From assembly GCA_037974665.1 (NCBI GenBank), contig CM075770.1, positions 19,111,501-19,175,500 of the forward strand: DNA of 64,000 nucleotides, read 5' to 3'. The notes under the pieces are model-generated. The model made no database searches, was not told the origin of the DNA, and saw only the letters and a program-made list of their open reading frames with translations. This stretch comes from Ehretia macrophylla (taxonomy: Eukaryota; Streptophyta; Magnoliopsida; Boraginales; Ehretiaceae). A program made the translations under genes and the position numbers. Shown piece by piece: positions 1-13,500 of the stretch (position 1 is the stretch's first letter; every line of letters starts with the position of its first letter).

Positions 1-306
1 AAGTCAAGTGTGTCCTTGTCTGTGTCGCTATGATCTACCAGTTGCCCACTGGATGGCAGCCTGTCTTTTCATGAGGAAGTACGTAGGAGAGGTCAAGCGT
101 AGAATATTAAGGGCTTGAATGTATGTATATATGTATATGTACATAATCCGCGTATTGTATGATTTTTCTTGTGCTGTGTTGGCAAATACACTGCCATGCA
201 TGGTTGGTTACCAAGTCGTCCATTACTGTGACATTAGCGTTTTACCTGATCTAATTAATGCCATCAATACTACAACAATTTAATTGAAACCGCGTTAATA
301 AATTAT

Positions 307-337
307 GATAATAATAATAATAATAATAATAATAATA
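307..337. repeat. (TAA)n microsatellite
   Basis: About ten uninterrupted TAA units. Confidence 0.9.
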
Positions 338-1025
338 GATCCCTATAGCCCCCGTCCTCCCTCTCCCCCTATCCTAGTAATTACTAGTGAACAGACTCAC
401 CAAACATCTTTGATCAGCCATGAACATGCAATGCCAACGAGCATGTCTCACATGTGTGTATCACTACTGACTTCTACATCTATCTATTTGTGTATAAATT
501 TAAATTTTCTCTTCTAACTTCTTCATCTTTATTTTGTTTGTTAGATAATGTCTAAATAAATAAATAATTAAAGAACGTTATTGAGTCGCAACCCCTGCTG
601 ACCCAGTACTGCACCCACACCCATTTATATATTAAACTCAACTTAGCCGAGAAGAGTAAGAAGAGAAAGAGGGAGATTAACGAAGCCGAAAAGCATGCAA
701 GAGAGGAGCCTGATGGGCAGCCCATGATCAATTATGGGCTCTGGTGCCCAGGCTAACATCCGAAAAAATGTGTCTTTGTGTACCAGACCAGTCCATAATA
801 ATCATTAAGCTAAGTGGGCCTGTTAAAAAACAGGTTGACACGATGGGGAATATGTATAAATCATAAGGTTGGGTTAATCTCGAAACAACTGACACAAGAA
901 AAAACCAAGTGTGCAAATGGCTAGCTGAAACGAAAATCATTAATTTTAAGCTTAATTTTATGTGTTATCAATTTATTTTTTAACTTAATTGATTTTCAGC
1001 TCGAATTTAACCTAAGTTTGATTAG

Positions 1026-1060
1026 AAAAGAAGAAGAAGAAGAAGAAGAAAAAAAAAAAC
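1026..1060. repeat. (GAA)n then poly(A)
   Basis: AAG repeats followed by an A run. Confidence 0.85.
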
Positions 1061-1390
1061 ACTTTATATGCGATTTTCCAAGTGAATGCTTGAGAGTCAG
1101 ATTATATATATATATATCATCACCATCATCTCTCTATTTAGACATGTATCCCTACCCTCTATGAGTTGACCCCTTCCTTCCATCAACACGAGGCTCTTCA
1201 GACTTGATATTATGATAGTCATCTGAACTTGAACACAAACAAATACACGATTTATGTTCTAAAGCTCATACAATGATTAGATTCATATGAAGTGAAGTGT
1301 TTTACAGTAATGGATGGTCCTATGGGGTAAATTTGATAAAATATTGGTGCATACAGCCACACTACATAGATCTGCTGAAAAGAATATTTG

Positions 1391-1517
1391 TCAGTTACTA
1401 AAAGAATGATTTTGTTCTGGGCTGGAGGTGTCTGTGCGGCTTAGTCGCTTCTTCCTATATCTCCAAGCAACTTGAATGCGCCTCGCTGCAAGACCTCGCC
1501 AGTATGGAGATTCATAC
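1391..1517 (-). CDS. CNGC20: CNGC exon 13 (last exon, IQ motif)
   Basis: 127 nt: YESPYWRGLAARRIQVAWRY, then RKKRLSRTDTSSPEQNHSF and SN before TGA at 1393-1391. Carries the calmodulin-binding IQ motif. Acceptor AATCGCAG|G; the acceptor sits in one arm of a 14-bp inverted repeat whose partner is at 1575-1588. Confidence 0.93.
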
Positions 1518-4500
1518 CTGCGATTGAGCATATGTTACATTAATACATAAACACAGAGGCAAGAAATGAGCTCGTCAATCGCAGGTATACTGCGAGATAG
1601 AAAGCTTCTGCCAGAGGCAATAATAGTGAGATTCTTGTGAGGTTGGGAAGACAGAGAGCCGGGGACTGTCTTGAAACGCAAGCTGTGAAGCTGACATTAA
1701 TTGAGGAATATTCTTATATGCTTTCAGGACACACTCAACCTTACTAAACATTAGAAGACTTTTCTTCCTTTCACAATCTTGCTTTAGAAATCCCAAAGAA
1801 GACCACCCTATTTTTGCCAAAATTATCTTATAAGACGAGTTTGTTGCAATAAGAATGGGATAAGTGAAGATCCAGTGACACTGATACAGTTGCTTTTAAC
1901 TTATTATGGTGCTCCAACTGCGGTTACAAATGATGATTATGTATTATAAACGCCCTTCCTATTTTTCTGTGATTAATTCAAGGCATTTACAGAAAAACAA
2001 GAAGAGGTAAAATATACTTGAAATTACCTTATGGCACCCTGAACTCGAGGATTTCTTAAAAATCTTGCAAAAAGACTGGTGACCTCTTCAAGATCCACAC
2101 CTCGCAGTATAAACACTTCTACATTTGTGACGGATCTTACCTCCCTATTGCTTAGCAATCTGTGTCCTGGAAGCCTTTTTCTTCCATCTGAAAAGACCAG
2201 GGATGACAGAAACCCTGATTATAATATTCATATTCACATTCACTCTCATACATGGCCACAAAACTAAAAGGATACACAAATTATACAACATGGGTAACAT
2301 AATTGCAAGAGGTCAGTACTCAACAAGTCCAAGACCATATCCATAAGCATCCACTGGCCCTGGGAGTGGGAACTAAAACAGCTCACTACATACCGAAATC
2401 AAAATGTATTCCTAGAAAAAGATGGAAAGAAAGATTGAAAACCCATAGCACTTGAGCACCAGGAAACACGGAAATGAGCAGTCACACTCTTCCTAGTTCA
2501 TCTACAAAAATGTTTCACAATTAATAGTCACAGAAAAGATGCTGTTCACAATTAAATACCATCTCAAAGATACACTTGACATCTCAGAATGTAATTCCGT
2601 GAAGAATCTCAGTGGCTCTCTAACCTTCAAATGGCCGTCTCTCTGCAAAAAGAGCTATCAAAGACCACTTGATCTCTTGTATGATCATAAGATGAATTTG
2701 CCAAGCTCAATGATAACAAACTTTTGAGTAGCATGATTCAACCTTATCAATTATGAGGACTTGGATCCTCTCATAACACCGCCAATTATTCATCACATTA
2801 TGAGGGAATATGGACTATTTGTTGTCTGATCCAACGGTAATAAAGTGAGATTATAACTAAAAATTAGAAAGTGGTTTATTCCAACTCTTATCATCAGTAC
2901 TTCATCAATGTAGAATAAAACAATCAATGGTCCAAATACCCCTCATAATTTTGTGACGAAATAGAAATTATGAAATGATTCAAATCTCAATTATGATAGG
3001 AACCGTAAAGCTTTTGCTTTATGTTAAAAGATAGCATAAGTACCCTGACAGCATAAGTACCCTTTATTCGCACTAAGCCTTGAGCAATGATCCTTCAGTG
3101 AAAAGCCTTTAATCATAGCTTACTCTAGTAAGTCCACTTAACCCATTGAACTAGGCAAACTCAGCCAGAATGATCTGGCCTAGAGAAGGGGCTAGTAATC
3201 AAATTGGCAGTGCAAGGCAGCTGGAGAATCAAGAAGTTTTTAACTCAGTGAACAAAACCATCAACCCTCTGTATAAATTTTAAAAAATGAAATATGCTTG
3301 GGCTTTTATTGAAATGAACAGCATGAGTACCTCAGACTCATTCCTTATGTATAACTATGAATTAACTTAAGATGATTGTTGATGCAAGAAGACATCGTGC
3401 CTTCTAAATTAAGCGGGACTTGGTCTGAAGTTGGGGAGACTGTCAAAAGAAATGGAAGATGTAGAATGAGAACGTTGTTGACCTGATTGTATACATATTA
3501 ACGTCTAGTGTCGCATGAGCATGGGCGACAGAAGAATTTTGAATTTTTTTTATTTAGGTCTAATCACCAAAAGAAGAGGATACCTCTACTTCACAAACAC
3601 TGATGATAGCTGGAAACCTTCTTCAATCACCAAAAGAAGAGGATGCAATTTGTACTCTAAGAACAAGAGATAGGTGATGAGTTGGGGGGATGAGGCATTT
3701 TTTCAGCCTTCGTGCTTGGGCTTATAATGCGTATTTTAAGTTTAATCTAACTCTTTAGCATTCGCCCTTGCCTACCCCAAACTTTTAGGTAATTCCAAAA
3801 TAAAACCAAATCTTATTAAGACTTGATGTTTGGCTTTCAAGCATTATTTTCTCTTCTACACATTTGGCCAAAATTTTGCTTCACGGTAAATAGCAAGAAC
3901 AATCACGTGCTAGAAGCTTCCTATTTTACCCCTCATAGTTTCCGACCACTAATTGTTTGTGTACGATCCTGTGGTTTCAAGAACCAAGCCGGTGAAAGCT
4001 AGGATTTGGTAACGATTAACCCATCTTTACTAGAACTTTTTCTAGTTGTTACTAATCGAGGTTGACGTCTAGCAACAACCCTCGACGACCATATATCATG
4101 AATGCTTTTGCGAAGCATACAACCACTAGAACCATTGAGTGACCAGTTACCGTGCAAATTCATTCCTTTCGCACTCATGTAGTGATAACGCCAAAAGTAA
4201 TTTTCTTCTTTCTCTTGTTTTTTTATGGCTTCGTAGGGCGCCATGCCTCTCACACTCTACGGCAAAATGACTTGACTGAGTGAAAAAATAGTCATCTCAA
4301 TGAGACAAGATTTGAGGGGTGGCAATTTCTATAAGTAAACCTATTTTGAAAAAATCAGACCAAGCATCATTGGTAATTGATGAACTCATCTCCAAATCCA
4401 TACTTATATGTAAGGCAACAACATTAGCATACTCAATCACATTACATTTAGACATAAATTACTAGAGTGGAAAACATGGGTACCACTAATAGACAAGTTG

Positions 4501-7500
4501 AGTAGCCTTTGTCATTGAAAGAAAATCAAAATAAGAAATTAGAAGAGCTCAATAGAGAATGATATGATTAATAGAAGAATTTGTATATCTATTTTATATA
4601 TGGTAGACTTGAACTTAAAAGGTACCATGTTATAAGATTTTCTTTGTTTTTTTTAGACTTTAACTTAAAAAGTACCATGTTATAAGATTTTCTTCGTTTC
4701 TTCTTTCCTATTTTTTAGTCATTATAATATTATCAGTTGATAAGTATGCAATTTGTCATGTATTGCCCATCAAAGGAAAATGAGCAGTGATGTAAATTGA
4801 ATGTTTTTGGGCTTTAAGACAAAAGGCCCCAAAGTGAAAGTTAAAGGCCAGACAAGTCGGTTCAATCCCATTACTCAAACAGGCATTAAATCTAAAGTGG
4901 TAAGAGTATTTGTTCTGCTCTCAACTCTGAAAAGCATCATTTTGTCGGTCACTACCCACCTAAGAAAATGAAACCAAACCAAACTACACCAAGCCTTATT
5001 TTACTAGGTAAGATCTGATCTATAGATCTAACAAAACCAATCATTTCTGTCGCGAACCATCTCCTCTATTAGCTCGATGCAGGCAAGAATTTGTCCAAGT
5101 GTTTCCATCAAACACATTTAAGTCTTCCTCTACCCTTATTACAATGTAATACCTCTATACCCTTGTAATAGGATCCTTATATGCCTTTGCTTAGCCTCAC
5201 TAACTGCTTCTTGCTTTTCTTTTAGCTAGTTTATATCCCTTTATCTTCTACTCATTAGTGTTTATCTGAAAAGCCTTATAGCAATCTCTTTTAGCCTTAA
5301 CTATGTCTTGGAAACCTTTACTCCACCATCGTGTTTCTTTCTGAGTCGGAGCGCTCCCTTAAATTCTCCTAAAACTTCCTTTACTACTCTTCTTATACAT
5401 TCTACCAATTGATTCACATTCAGTAGCATCCCCATTTGCCTCCCAAACATTTCCTTCCAGTTCTTGCTCTCTAATAATATTTGTTTCTCCATTGTTAGAT
5501 TCACCATTTAGTCCTTGAGCAGTTGTGTACCCTCTTCTTCCTAGTCCAATTTTGAAGTTTTATGTCTAGAACCAGCAATTATGCTGCGTGGTCAGGCTCT
5601 CTCATGGGATGGCCTTACAATCAACGATCTCTTTTCCGTCTAAGAAAGAAATCAATCTACATCTTTGAAGAGCCACTTTTATAAAAAAATCAACTGTTCT
5701 TTCTTTCTTAAAGAGTGTATTGGTAACATTATGTTCATACATTACTGAATAGTCTAGAGTAACCCATAGAATATCTTCACATCCACCGTCAAATCAAATC
5801 ATATGAAGAAGAACAAGAGAGGAGATGAAGAAGAAGAAACAGAAATCTGAGGCAAAGCAAGCCAAGTTCCTGCAGTTCACTGCATGAACACTCAAGCATT
5901 TTCCTTGGTAGTTAAGAGCACCAAGGTCCAGATGTGCTCTCTCTCTCTAACTCTTCCTATACATATCCTCATCCAATATGTCTAGGACACTAAACGTAGC
6001 CCAATGAGAAAATATATACTACATTTCAAATCGAATTATTGTAGAAAATTCCAAAAAGTCAGGCAAGGACTTCTAGAATACAATACCTAGGTACCAAAAT
6101 GGTCAAAGGTGCAGTCAGGGGAAAGCTAACTTAGGACCATGGAAACCCCCACCCCTTTCATTTTATTTTCTTCTCTTCGTTAACTACCTTCTGTCAACAC
6201 CCCTACCAAGTATGAAGAATTGCAGTATAGTCTCTCTTATTTCTATAAATAAAACGTTAGTAGATCTTACTCCGTCCACCAATTTGTAATTTTCTAGCTT
6301 CACCGCTAGGAGCAGCAACAAGCAACATCATCGTATCCGAGATGCAAAGGTAAAAAAGTGGGTCCAAAGTAGGGTTTTACCTTTTTCATGATATTCAGAG
6401 GGATATCACATTTTACGTATCGCATGATTCCAAAAGAGTTAAGACACATAATAAAAGTGAAGTGTGTGTTACTTTGAAATAGACCAAGATGGAAACAAAA
6501 CATTCAGTTTGATGTATGGGGAGCAAAAAGTAATAGCCTTTTTTGGTCAATTTGGAAGGAACGTAACAATAGAGCCTTTCAAGGAATGGAAACACCCATT
6601 TAACTTGTTCAAAATAAATGACTTCACAATTTGGTCTTTTGGATTTCAAGGTCGTGTAACATTACTATCCATAGCATAAAATAATCTTTTAATCAACTAT
6701 GTATATAATTTTGTAATTGGGTTGCACCCGCTTGGTGCACATTAATAAAAATTCTCTTTTACCTTTCAAAAAAAAAAAAAAAGGAAGAGCATGACCGAGA
6801 TCATGTAATAAGGAAGAGCATGGATCTAATTGTACCTTTGTTTATGGAAGAATGCTCAAGGCACCATGTAAGAAGTTCTTCTCCACAAACATCTCCTTCA
6901 GACAAAGGAGCCACAATCCCATCTTCTCCAACGCTCTCCATTTTTCCCCGAATTATAAATACCATCTTATCAATAAGACCACCACGATACAAAATTTTGC
7001 TTCCTTTTATGTATGTTTTTTGTCGTAGTCTCTCACAGATAGCATCCAAGATGGGTTCATCAAGCAGTGCAAAAATCCGAACCTGTAGATTAACAAAACA
7101 GAAAGACATGCAAAATGACATACACAAGTAAGGAAGAACAAAAGTCCAAATAAAATGTATGTCAACCTAATACATAATATTAAATAATCAACTATTTGTA
7201 GGGTGGACTGACAATGAGAATTGTTTCCAATGATATTAGGTGCTTTGATCAGACATTTGTATTGTATTTTGATAAAAACAACTGACATCACTAACCAACA
7301 GGAAAAAAAAATGAATCATCACCAGAATAATTAGACATGTACTCCCAATCACAAGCATTTCCTAATTCTCTTATCTATTAATGAATTTGGTGGGCACAAA
7401 TGATAACAAACATTTCCTAATGTAATTATGATTCAAGATTGACATTATCATTCATATTCAGATGGTTATCACTCACAAAAATTTTAGTTCCTCAAATTTG

Positions 7501-10500
7501 TACAAAAATTAGTTGCTATAATGGAAGATATAATAGGAGAGAGAGGGTAAACATAATTTAGACATCAGAAAAGATGTATGGTAGATATGAAATAATTACA
7601 ACATAATCCTTGAGTAGGTAAATTGACTCCCCCATCTAGAACAACTAACCAAATGGAACAGCAATGGCAGGTTTGCTAAACACAAAGTTGCGGACTTCCA
7701 GTTGTTAAAACCTCAAGAGGACTGAATGAAATTTACTCCAGCCAAGTTACCCACTAATATGTGCTTTCTTGCCTTGGGAAATATCCAGAGAATGTTAGTC
7801 TAAACAGTCAAAGATCACCGCATAGGATACAAGTCTTAGCATAAATCATACATGGGATCATGCCCTAGAGCAACGCTTAAAAGCTTGAAACTCTGAACTT
7901 TGCCAGAAAGTTGATGTAAGGCTTTAATATGGAACAAGATTTACAATTACAAATGGGAAAATTCAGGAAAATAAAAAATAAAACAAATGATTAAAGCTCA
8001 CTTTCTTAATGAATTTGCAGAGATGTTGCCTTATTTCTCTTTGAAGGTCTTCAGGCAGGTTCTCCAACAGCATTTCTTCATTCACTCCTTGGGTTGCAGC
8101 CCAATTATAACGCTCTGCTTCTCTAACCTTCCTGTAGTTGGAAATGGTATGTGACATTACTTGCAATTTCTTGATGTACCGCAATAATATGTTTAAGTTA
8201 CCACTACTATCTCATGAAACACATGACCAAAGGAAATATTTATTACACTAGAAGTATTTACATTTATAAAGGACTTCTTAGTATTACATTATTAAGAAAT
8301 AATTTATATCTTCAAAAAATCTAAAAGAGTATACAGAACAGGAAGGTAAAGATTCATGTGAGAGCGCTCGAGAATGGCCTTAGCATCAGAGTTGAAATAC
8401 CACCCATTAGATGTTCTCTTTTTCTCGCATCCCGATGCACAAAATTTTGACAATGAGATGTTTGTCAAATCCTTCAATCTTCCTTCTCAATAAAAGAAAA
8501 GGTCCAGATGAGGATAGTCGATGGATAGAAACCAGGTTCAATACTTATCATGGATCCAATAAAGAATGAGTCATTAAACAGCATGAGCTAGTAATTCAGT
8601 CAGTTTTCTCACTAGAGCATCTTCACTTTAGAACGGATAATTAGCAGTTAGACAATTTGCAATACTAGTTTGCCCCTGCATGCAATTACTTTTCTTTTAT
8701 TCGGTGAACTCCTACTTGGTCCAGTGCCAAAAGGTGGAGGAATCCAACTAGAAAACTGTAGAAAAGAAGCAAATGATAAACAAACTCTACACCACCTCAT
8801 CTAGAAGCAAAATTCTCAAAAGTTAAAATGTCAGCAAATAATTTGAAAACAGAGGCCAGCAGGTATACATTAATAAGGACAGTCTCAATATTGATATTTC
8901 CGGATCAGTCATTGAGCTATCAGAACTCTGCAGACCAGGGTGAGTTAGTGAAGAGATTAGTTATACCTTTGATTAAAGTTAGTTACAAGTGTGTAAGTGT
9001 CATATAGCTAGCATAACAAACTGATCTAGCTGATCAAGTATCTTCTAATCCAAGCTTGCTACAAGCTATAAATACCTATATCTGAAATCAGAAGCATAAT
9101 GAATAAAAACACTTCCCTCAAAATATCTTCTCTCTACTTCTTCAAGTTTATCATCGTTATTAGAGCGGGGGATCCTGCCCTAAGAAGCCATTTATTTCGG
9201 AAAACAGAGCTCTAGGAAGCCTGTTTTCTATTCTGGAGATCATTCTCCATTGTTCAGGGCATCATCAGCTCTCTTCTTTTCCTTCCCAAGTGCCTTGAAG
9301 CTTCTTATCTCCATAGCCAAATGGCTCTTTCCTCAGATCAAGCTCTTCCCTTTGGATTGAAGCTTCTGTTCAAAATCTAAGTTCTTTGGTACAAATCAAG
9401 CTAGAAAACTCCAATAACATACATACTCTGGAGAGCACAACTCTAGGCAATTCTACAGGCTAATCAACTTTTTGACCATGTCAATGGAGATGATCCATGT
9501 CATCTCAAAACCCTAACCACCAGTAATGGTTCTATCATCCCCAACCCTGATTACACTAGTGGTCATCATCTAAAAACTTGTCATTTTGCTTCCATCACAT
9601 CTACAGTTCTGCCTCAGGTGCTTCACTTGTAGACTGCTCCTTCCATATGGTCTGCTCTGGAGCATAGGTTCAATCCCCTCAGCAGATCTCATATCCATCA
9701 ACTAAAAATGAGACTGCACCATTACTAACGGCTCCAAATCAAAGAAAACCTACCTAGATGATATCAACAGCATCTGTCACAGTTTTGCCACTAGAACTCA
9801 AATCGTCAAAGAAGACCTCATCCTATACATTGTTAAAGGTCGCTCCCTGAATATGAGCCTTTCAAAGCCTCAGTTAGGGATAGGGCTTCACCTCTCACAG
9901 TCCAAGAAATTACCAGCGTTTTGGTCTAGATGAAAACTACATTTACAGCTTACAGCTTGTCAAACCTGTACGCATTTCAGATTCTTCATCTTCTTCAAAT
10001 ATTTATACAGTTCTCTATAGCAAAACCAACCATTCTAGGGGTGCTTATCAAGCGGGCAGAGGTACGAACCCTCCAAGGTTGGGGGGGGAAGGGGGGGAGG
10101 GAGGAGGACAGAGAGGTCAATCAAGAGGAGTGAAAGAAAAGAGTAGAGAGAGAAAGAGAGAATAGAAATATTTCTGTTATTGCTTAAAATGATTGAGGAC
10201 ATATGAGTGATCTATTTATAGGATCACTAGTACATAATATCAGTTAGCTTAACTATCTGTGACAGCTAAGCATGAGCAGTTTTCTATAACTAATTAACAG
10301 AATAATACACATAAGTACAACTGAACTTAAGCTATCTTATCAGCCCCCCTCAAGCTGAGCCTGGTGAAGAGACTAGGGGAAGCTTGCATTTCAGGTAGGA
10401 GATCTTAGCCTTTGGAAGTGCCTTGGTGAAAAGATCTGCCACCTATTCAATTGTAGAAATATAGGAGAGTTACAAAGCTTTAGATGTGACTTGTTCTCTA

Positions 10501-13500
10501 ACAAAATGGTAATCAATTTCTATATGCTTAGTTCTAGCATGATAAACTGGATTACTAGCTAAGGCAATAGCTGATGTGTTGTCACAGTGCAATATGGGTG
10601 GCTGAACAGGAATAGACAAATCCTTAAGCAAATAAGTAAGCCATTTGAGCTCAGCAGAAGCATGAGCCATGGCTCTGTATTCTGCTTCAGTGGAGCTCCT
10701 AGAAACTGTTGCTTGCTTCTTAGATGTCCAAGAAACTAGATTAGAACCCAAATAGATTGAATACCCAGTTGTAGACTTTCTGTCCAGAATATCTGCTGCC
10801 CAATCTGAATCAGAAAACCCATACAGATGAAGTGGCCCAGGCTGAAATAACAAACCTTGATTGATGGTCCCTTTGATATATCGTAAGGTCCTTTTAAGAG
10901 CAGCAAAATCTGCAGTGGTAGGACTATGCATATGCTGACACAAAGAATTGACTGCATATTGTATATCTGGCCTGGTCATTGTTAGGTATTGAAGAGCCCC
11001 AGTCAGACTTCTAAACAATGTAGGATTAGAATAGGATTGTGAATTTGTGTCTGTAGACTTAGAAACTGTAGGAGTAGCTGCAACATTGCAGTCAGTGAGT
11101 CCTGCTCTTTTAAGAAGGTCATGAGCATATTTAGACTGATTAAGAATGAGACCTTTGTGGGTGTTGTGAACCTCAATACCCAAAAAGAAAGATAAGGAGC
11201 CTAGATCCTTCATTGCAAAATGTTGACTCATGACAGCAATGAGGGATTCTATGATTGATGCATGACTGCCAGTGACTATAAGGTCATCAACATAGATAAG
11301 AACCAAAATAAAGGTTGCAGCAGATTTATTTATGAACAGAGAACTATCAGCAGAACTCATAGCAAAGCCTTTGTGAAGCAAAAATGTTGTCAGCATAGTG
11401 TACCGGGCTCTAGGAGCCTGTTTGAGTCCATAAAGGGACTTCTTTAGCTTGCAGACATTAGTAGGATAGGTAGAATCCTTGAAACCCTGAGGTTGCTGCA
11501 TATATACACACTCCTCTAAGTGTCCATGAAGAAAGGCATTAGAAACATCAAGTTGCTTAAGTGGCCATTGATTATTTAGAGCCAAACTGATCACCACCCT
11601 AATAGTTTGAGGTTTAACAACTGGACTAAATGTCTCAGTATAGTCCACACCCTGTTCTTGAAGATATCCTTTGGCTACAAGTCTAGCCTTATACCTGGCT
11701 ACAGTCCCATCTGCATGCCTTTTAATCTTAAAAACCCACTTACAACCTATAGATTGTCTATTAGGTGGTAAAGGAACCAAATCCCAAGTCTTCTGTTTTT
11801 GTAGTGCCTCAAATTCCTCTCTCATGTCTTGAACCCAACAACTGTATTGAGATGCCTCTTTATAAGTTTGTGGTTCAGTGATAGGAGGAGTAGTTATGCG
11901 AGAATGAACTTGGTATAAAGGTGGGGGTAGGCAGCCTGTTTTGGACCTGGTTAGCATGGGATGCAGAGACTGAGGAGCTAGTTCAGTGAGATGGTCAGGG
12001 GAAGACTCAATAGGTACAACAGTTGCAGTAGTATGTGACTCATGAGGAGATGGGAACTCAGTAGCAGAGCTAGAGTAGGACTCAGAAGGATTAGAATGGG
12101 AGCTAGATGCAAAAGCAAGATGTTGTATAGGAGAAGAAGGATGTGAAGTAGCAGAAGGACTGTCTATAGGAGAGAGAGTTGAGTTACCTTTAGACTGATT
12201 TTGAACAGGAGGGAAAGATGATGATTCAGAAGCTATAGACTGATCTGGTAGTGAGGGATTACTAAGAATAGGAGTAGGAGGAAAAAAAGGTACAAACTGA
12301 GAACTTGAAGAATGAAAGGACTGAGAAGTCTGAGAAGTTAAGGATGGATATGGAAACACATCCTCAACAAACTGAACATTCCTAGAGATGTAGATTTTAG
12401 AAGAATTAGGGTCAAAGCACTTATAACCCTTGGTGTTAAGACAGTAACCTAAGAAAATACAAGGTTTAGACCTATTCTCTAATTTGTGATGAGTATAAGG
12501 CTTAAGCCATGGATAACACAGACACCCAAACACCCTTAGAGAAGTATAATATGGCAGTTTAGAGTAGAGAAGCTGATATGGAGATTGATGATGTAAAACA
12601 GGTGTAGGAAGTCGATTGATCAAGAAATTAGAGGCAGCTAAGGCTTCTAGCCACAGAGAGGAAGGAAGATGAGCTTGATTTAGAAGAGCAAGAGTAGTTT
12701 CGATCAAATGTCTATGTTTCCTTTCTACTCTGCCATTTTGCTCAGGTGTATAGGGGCAGGAAGTTTGATGTTGAGTGCCTAGAGTTTGTAGAAAAAGCTG
12801 AAACTTATGGCTAGTGTATTCAGTGCCATTATCAGTCCTTAAGGTCTGAACTGTGGCACCAAACTGATTAGAAACCATAGCATGAAAACTAATATAAGCA
12901 TTGTAAGCATCAGACTTTAGCTTTAATGGATAAATCCAAGAGAATCTAGAAAAATCATCAATGAAAATGAGATAGTATTTATAGCATTTACATGATGGAA
13001 AGGGTGTAGGGCCCCATATATCAGAATGAACAAGCTGAAAAGGAAACTCACTAACAGAATTAGAAATAGGAAAAGGCAATCTGTGGGCTTTAGCAACAGA
13101 GTATGCAGCACATTCAATAGTCCTATTAGGCAATTTTACATGAAGAATAGCATAAAGTAGTTTAGAGATATTGCCAGTAGGATGGCCCAGTCTATAATGC
13201 CAAAGAAGATTCTGAGAGCATGTAGTGGTTGCAGAATTGCACACCAGAGCTTGACTGTGAGCTGAAGTAGATAGAGTGGGAGGCAAAGCATAGAGACCAT
13301 TGTTACAAGGGGACTTGAACTTCACTTGATGAGTAGTGTTGTCCATAATAGCCACCTCCTTAGAATTAAAGATAATAGAGCAATTATTATCTCTAGTGAG
13401 TTGATAAACTGACAAAAGATTAGAGGTAATTTGTGGAACATAGAGTATATTATGCAAAAATAAAGAAGAAGAGGGAATGAGAAGAGTACCATCACCAATG

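Larger units (their letters stand above)
1..1390. other. CNGC 3' flank and intergenic DNA
   Basis: AT-rich, with microsatellites (307-337, 1026-1060, AT repeat near 1102-1117). Must include the CNGC 3' UTR next to 1390, but no polyadenylation signal is clear. The short ORFs here are not supported. Confidence 0.5.
2188..6835. other. CNGC intron 11
   Basis: 4648 bp. Holds the LINE fragments at 4955-5560 and 6465-6780 and the tandem repeat at 4605-4699. I see nothing identifiable in 2.2-4.5 kb, including the unrecognised 84-codon ORF at 3999-4253. Confidence 0.8.

Noticed and set aside
1575-1820. 81-codon minus-strand ORF as an alternative CNGC exon
   Set aside because: No similarity to the CNB domain; the real exon 12 is at 2028-2187 and joins exon 13 in phase.
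3999-4253. 84-codon minus-strand ORF in CNGC intron 11
   Set aside because: Cannot be joined in phase to flanking CNGC exons and resembles no family I know; possibly repeat debris.
10130-10130. Antisense regulatory gene suggested by the G-rich stretch at 10078-10130
   Set aside because: It is the arginine/glycine-rich end of the fossil Copia gag, cut by the Copia-1 insertion.
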